From an uncultured Lachnospiraceae bacterium (lineage in GTDB: Bacteria; Bacillota; Clostridia; Lachnospirales; Lachnospiraceae): a stretch of 8,034 nt of DNA. The position numbers were made by a program, and so were the translations under genes. Positions 6,150-8,034 of the stretch are shown piece after piece (the stretch's first letter is position 1; every line of letters starts with the position of its first letter). The notes under the pieces are model-generated. The model saw only the letters and a list, made by a program, of their open reading frames with translations, was not told the DNA's origin and searched no databases. The DNA is taken from assembly GCA_905236585.1 (NCBI GenBank), contig CAJOQZ010000275.1:1-8034 (forward strand), given 5' to 3'.

Positions 6150-7319
6150 GTGGAAGTGTATAATAAGAATGCTATAAATCGACTCATAGCCTACATTGAA
6201 AGACTTAATGGCATAGGCGATAAAGAAAAACTCTCATCTATGGTAAAAAAAGAGTTCAATCTAACGCAGGATAGAAAGGTTTTCTATTCCCCAGATTTTT
6301 CTATCCGCTTTAGCAAATCTAAAAGTAAGCGGATGAGCAATACCGTTTTATCATTATCTGCTCTTCAAAAATATGATGCTGAACCCTTCATCGTCTGCAT
6401 TGTAACACCTGAAACCAATCATTTGCTTCTGTCTAATTCAACATTTCTGAAAAAAATCAGTCACTCATCTCAAGAACTAAGAGTGGATAACATCCGTGGA
6501 AGTTTCAACGGAAGCGATATAATGCTCGATTTCGATTTAATCGAGAATAAGCCGGAAAACTTCCAGCGACTCTACGCATATCATACAGGCTTATCGTTTC
6601 AAGATAATCTTGAACGATTAGTTGAAAGTACGAACAAAATTGTAGGGCGCAATTTACGCTTTGATATAACGCCAACAACCGAAAAAAGCATTCTTCTATC
6701 AGTTGACAGGGCTGAACATTTTTTGGCTTCGAGCGAATATATTGATCTCAAAAATGATCTGGATAGTCGAGTTAAAAGGGTTCAAGGAGAAATCGCAATA
6801 GCTGCATTTATTGACAATGTCAATATGCGTGGGCGGGTTATCGAATATCTCATAACTGATGATGGCTCATCCATGAAAGATCAAATAATTGATGCCCTGC
6901 ATTCAGATTCTCCATTACCCTCTTTCAAAATTGAGGATAAACTCGGAGATTATTCAAAAACTTATCCTTTCTATCTTACGGAAACAGACATCAAAACAAA
7001 GGTACTGTTTTTGGATGGAAATCCAAAAGCCTACAACATAGACAAACTTTTAGAGTTTCTATCTACCCAAAAGTCTGTCTATATGATCTACTTGCTTGGT
7101 ATTGATGAAAACAAACAGATTGTGGCAAGCTTAGTATCGGCTTTTGATGAAAGACTAATAAGCGCAACAAGTCTTCAGCAACACTGGGCAGGCAGAAATT
7201 CTCGTGGAGTAGCGCAGTTTAAAGGAAAAGCCCTTGTTTCGATTCTTTCACAAAACGAAGGATCATATATAGATTACGATGAGGCTATAGGCTTCTTGAA
7301 GCAACTTATCAACCGATAA
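6150..7319 (+). CDS. Probable Type II restriction endonuclease, PD-(D/E)XK fold
   Basis: This 389-aa protein has no membrane segments. I do not recognise a named enzyme. The functional call rests on its position 19 bases after the methyltransferase and on a plausible PD-(D/E)XK nuclease site in the C-terminal half: E232 in a helix (RGRVIEYLI), D267 (LGDYSK), and D280-x-K282 (TETDIKTKVLF), followed by a helix and a hydrophobic strand (VYMIYLLGID). The D-x12-D-x-K spacing suits this fold. Near the C-terminus, HWAGRNSRGVAQFKGKAL is basic and glycine-rich and could contact DNA. The N-terminal half (about 45-130) looks like a separate domain, perhaps for target recognition. The start is GTG 6150 with AGGA 5 bases upstream. 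GTG 6156 with GGAG (6147-6150) 5 bases upstream is equally possible. Either GTG start would lower expression relative to the methyltransferase. The gene is intact, with the same low GC as its neighbour. Confidence 0.78.
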   Translation: MEVYNKNAINRLIAYIERLNGIGDKEKLSSMVKKEFNLTQDRKVFYSPDFSIRFSKSKSKRMSNTVLSLSALQKYDAEPFIVCIVTPETNHLLLSNSTFLKKISHSSQELRVDNIRGSFNGSDIMLDFDLIENKPENFQRLYAYHTGLSFQDNLERLVESTNKIVGRNLRFDITPTTEKSILLSVDRAEHFLASSEYIDLKNDLDSRVKRVQGEIAIAAFIDNVNMRGRVIEYLITDDGSSMKDQIIDALHSDSPLPSFKIEDKLGDYSKTYPFYLTETDIKTKVLFLDGNPKAYNIDKLLEFLSTQKSVYMIYLLGIDENKQIVASLVSAFDERLISATSLQQHWAGRNSRGVAQFKGKALVSILSQNEGSYIDYDEAIGFLKQLINR

Positions 7320-7335
7320 ACCTGCACTGATATCT

Positions 7336-7575
7336 TTGTCAAACACTATAGTAGACTTGAAAAATATGCCATTGCTATTATTTTCCGGGATCAAAGAAAC
7401 ATTTGAAGATCAGATCCGTAACGCAAATGATATAGTTATAGATACAGATTTTACACGTGAGCAATGGATGCCTCAGTTTTACAATCAAGTGCATGTCTAT
7501 TACGATAAGGTTGTTCAAAAAGCCCAAGAACGGCAAAGCATTATGCAATTACGGGCTGATGAATGGAACAAATAA
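7336..7575 (+). CDS. Small unknown ORF at the end of the R-M operon
   Basis: A short ORF begins 16 bases after the nuclease stop and ends at TAA 7573-7575. From TTG 7336 it has 79 residues; from ATG 7366 it has 69. Neither start has a visible ribosome site, so the start is unresolved. The protein is polar and acidic in its first half (ETFEDQIRNANDIVIDTDFT). A probable helix rich in Gln, Lys, Arg and Glu forms the C-terminus (DKVVQKAQERQSIMQLRADEWNK). There is no helix-turn-helix of the C-protein type, no Vsr motif and no membrane segment. I do not recognise it. It may be an accessory protein of the R-M system, or the tail of a larger gene that lost its front. Codon use is AT-rich like the rest of the island. 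Confidence 0.45.
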   Translation: MSNTIVDLKNMPLLLFSGIKETFEDQIRNANDIVIDTDFTREQWMPQFYNQVHVYYDKVVQKAQERQSIMQLRADEWNK

Positions 7576-7640
7576 TATTATTTATCCCTGCCGCTTGCAA
7601 CACAGCGTCAGATCACTCTTATAACCTTTGTAAATATCTA

Positions 7641-7674
7641 TGTGCGTTATAATGTACAGGATACCCTTGTACCG
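7641..7674 (+). repeat. Right copy of the paired-word repeat
   Basis: TGTGCGTTA (7641-7649) and TTGTACCG (7667-7674) repeat the two words of the methyltransferase leader. Here the first word runs into TATAAT (7648-7653), a possible -10 box whose only -35 partner, TTTGTA at 7627-7632, is at a poor 15-base spacing. The copy lies in the intergenic stretch between the small ORF and the glycosylase gene. Confidence 0.35.
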
Positions 7675-7685
7675 TATCTTTGCCT

Positions 7686-7704
7686 ATAATACCATTATGA
7701 TAAT
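7686..7704. promoter_or_regulatory. AT-rich nested palindromes upstream of the glycosylase gene
   Basis: ATAAT, ATTAT and ATAAT are spaced by 3 and 1 bases, so they form two overlapping dyads. TATAAT at 7685-7690 could also serve as a -10 box, but no -35 box lies at the right distance. The layout recalls Fur- or PerR-type boxes built from ATAAT/ATTAT halves. The 3-base gap does not fit their consensus, and AT-rich DNA makes such dyads by chance. Confidence 0.25.
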
Positions 7705-7743
7705 AGGATATAAGAGAAAATGATAGGAGTTTAGACAGGTTTT

Positions 7744-8034
7744 ATGTACACTTTCCACCCGATTCCGCCGGTATATGACGAGAACGCTATAGTACTGATC
7801 CTCGGGAGTTTTCCCTCCGTTAAGTCCAGAGAGGAGGGCTTTTTTTACGGACATCCCGGGAACCGGTTCTGGCGGGTCGTATCGTCGATATTTCATGAGG
7901 AGCCGCCAAAAACCATAGAAGAAAAGAAGGCATTTCTGTTGCGGAATCATATAGCGGTATGGGACGTGATTCATTCCTGCCGAATAGAAGGGTCGGCGGA
8001 TGCGTCCATCCGGGACGTCAAGCCGAATGATCTA
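7744..8034 (+). CDS. Hypoxanthine/deoxyinosine DNA glycosylase, N-terminal part (3' end cut)
   Basis: This is a DNA repair enzyme of family 6 in the uracil-DNA glycosylase superfamily, which removes deaminated adenine (hypoxanthine) from DNA. The frame is open from ATG 7744 to the window end: 97 of an expected 160-170 residues. Visible marks are HPIPP at 5-9, the GSFPSVKS loop at 21-28, and HPGNRFW at 37-43. Asn40 there matches the catalytic Asn known for this family. AVWDVIHSC and IEGSADASI with VKPNDL follow, as in family members. An in-frame TAG at 7732-7734 leaves ATG 7744 as the first start. The ribosome site is weak: AGGAG at 7725-7729 is 14 bases away and ACAGG at 7735-7739 only 4. Base composition returns to the host style, so this gene lies outside the R-M island. 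Confidence 0.9.
   Translation, partial: MYTFHPIPPVYDENAIVLILGSFPSVKSREEGFFYGHPGNRFWRVVSSIFHEEPPKTIEEKKAFLLRNHIAVWDVIHSCRIEGSADASIRDVKPNDL

Larger units (their letters stand above)
5085..7575 (+). other. Low-GC Type II restriction-modification island
   Basis: The block holds a promoter, an adenine methyltransferase, a probable endonuclease and a small ORF, all in one direction. Hand counts of three 60-base lines give about 30, 33 and 42% GC. Four flanking lines, in the ABC genes, pta and other host genes, give about 60-65%. Codon choice changes in the same way, from C/G-ending to A/T-ending codons. This is strong evidence of acquisition from an AT-rich donor. No transposase, integrase or clear terminal inverted repeats are visible, so the mode of entry is unknown. 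The limits given are approximate. Confidence 0.8.

Noticed and set aside
7336..7575. Idea that the small ORF is a C (controller) protein or Vsr repair nuclease
   Set aside because: No helix-turn-helix pattern and no Vsr catalytic motif are visible. Vsr also pairs with cytosine-C5 systems, while this methyltransferase is of the DPPY adenine type.
7684..7974. 96-codon antisense ORF opposite the glycosylase start
   Set aside because: The sense frame carries conserved glycosylase motifs. The antisense product has no family marks.
1..8034. CRISPR arrays, tRNA or rRNA genes, transposases, integrases
   Set aside because: No regularly spaced repeats, no recognisable RNA gene sequence, and no mobile-element enzyme in any frame that I could support.

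Overview
The window looks like part of the chromosome of a Clostridia-type Firmicute, most likely Lachnospiraceae-like. This is an inference from strong purine-rich ribosome sites, the style of the PurA and Pta proteins, and an ABC permease fused to a GldG-type domain. The host DNA is GC-rich: 60-65% in four 60-base lines counted by hand. It is interrupted by a clearly AT-rich block: 30-42% GC in three lines counted by hand.

Layout, all genes on the + strand. (1) 1-435 is the 3' end of purA (adenylosuccinate synthetase), followed at once by a 57-residue unknown protein (441-614) and a terminator-like hairpin (622-652). (2) 668-3773 is a two-gene ABC export system: an ATPase with a very acidic C-terminal tail, overlapping a permease fused to a GldG-like extracytoplasmic domain. 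(3) 3877-4869 is pta (phosphate acetyltransferase), ending in a strong intrinsic terminator (4960-5002). No ackA follows in the window. (4) About 5085-7575 is a low-GC island. It has a near-consensus promoter, a beta-class adenine DNA methyltransferase (5177-6130), a probable PD-(D/E)XK restriction endonuclease (6150-7319) and a small unknown ORF (7336-7575). This reads as a Type II restriction-modification (R-M) operon acquired by transfer. (5) From 7744 to the window end, host-like composition returns with the start of a family 6 uracil-DNA glycosylase superfamily gene (hypoxanthine/deoxyinosine DNA glycosylase).

How the parts work together: purA belongs to AMP synthesis, pta to the acetyl-CoA/acetate branch, and the ABC pair forms one membrane exporter of unknown substrate. 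In the island the methyltransferase comes first behind a good promoter and ribosome site, and the nuclease follows from a GTG start. That order is expected if self DNA must be protected before cutting begins.

The most interesting parts are the regulatory features around the R-M operon. An inverted repeat fills the spacer between -35 and -10, a second dyad lies in the 5' leader, and two short words from the leader recur in the same order just past the far end of the island. No controller (C) protein gene is recognisable. No CRISPR array, tRNA, rRNA, transposase or integrase was seen.
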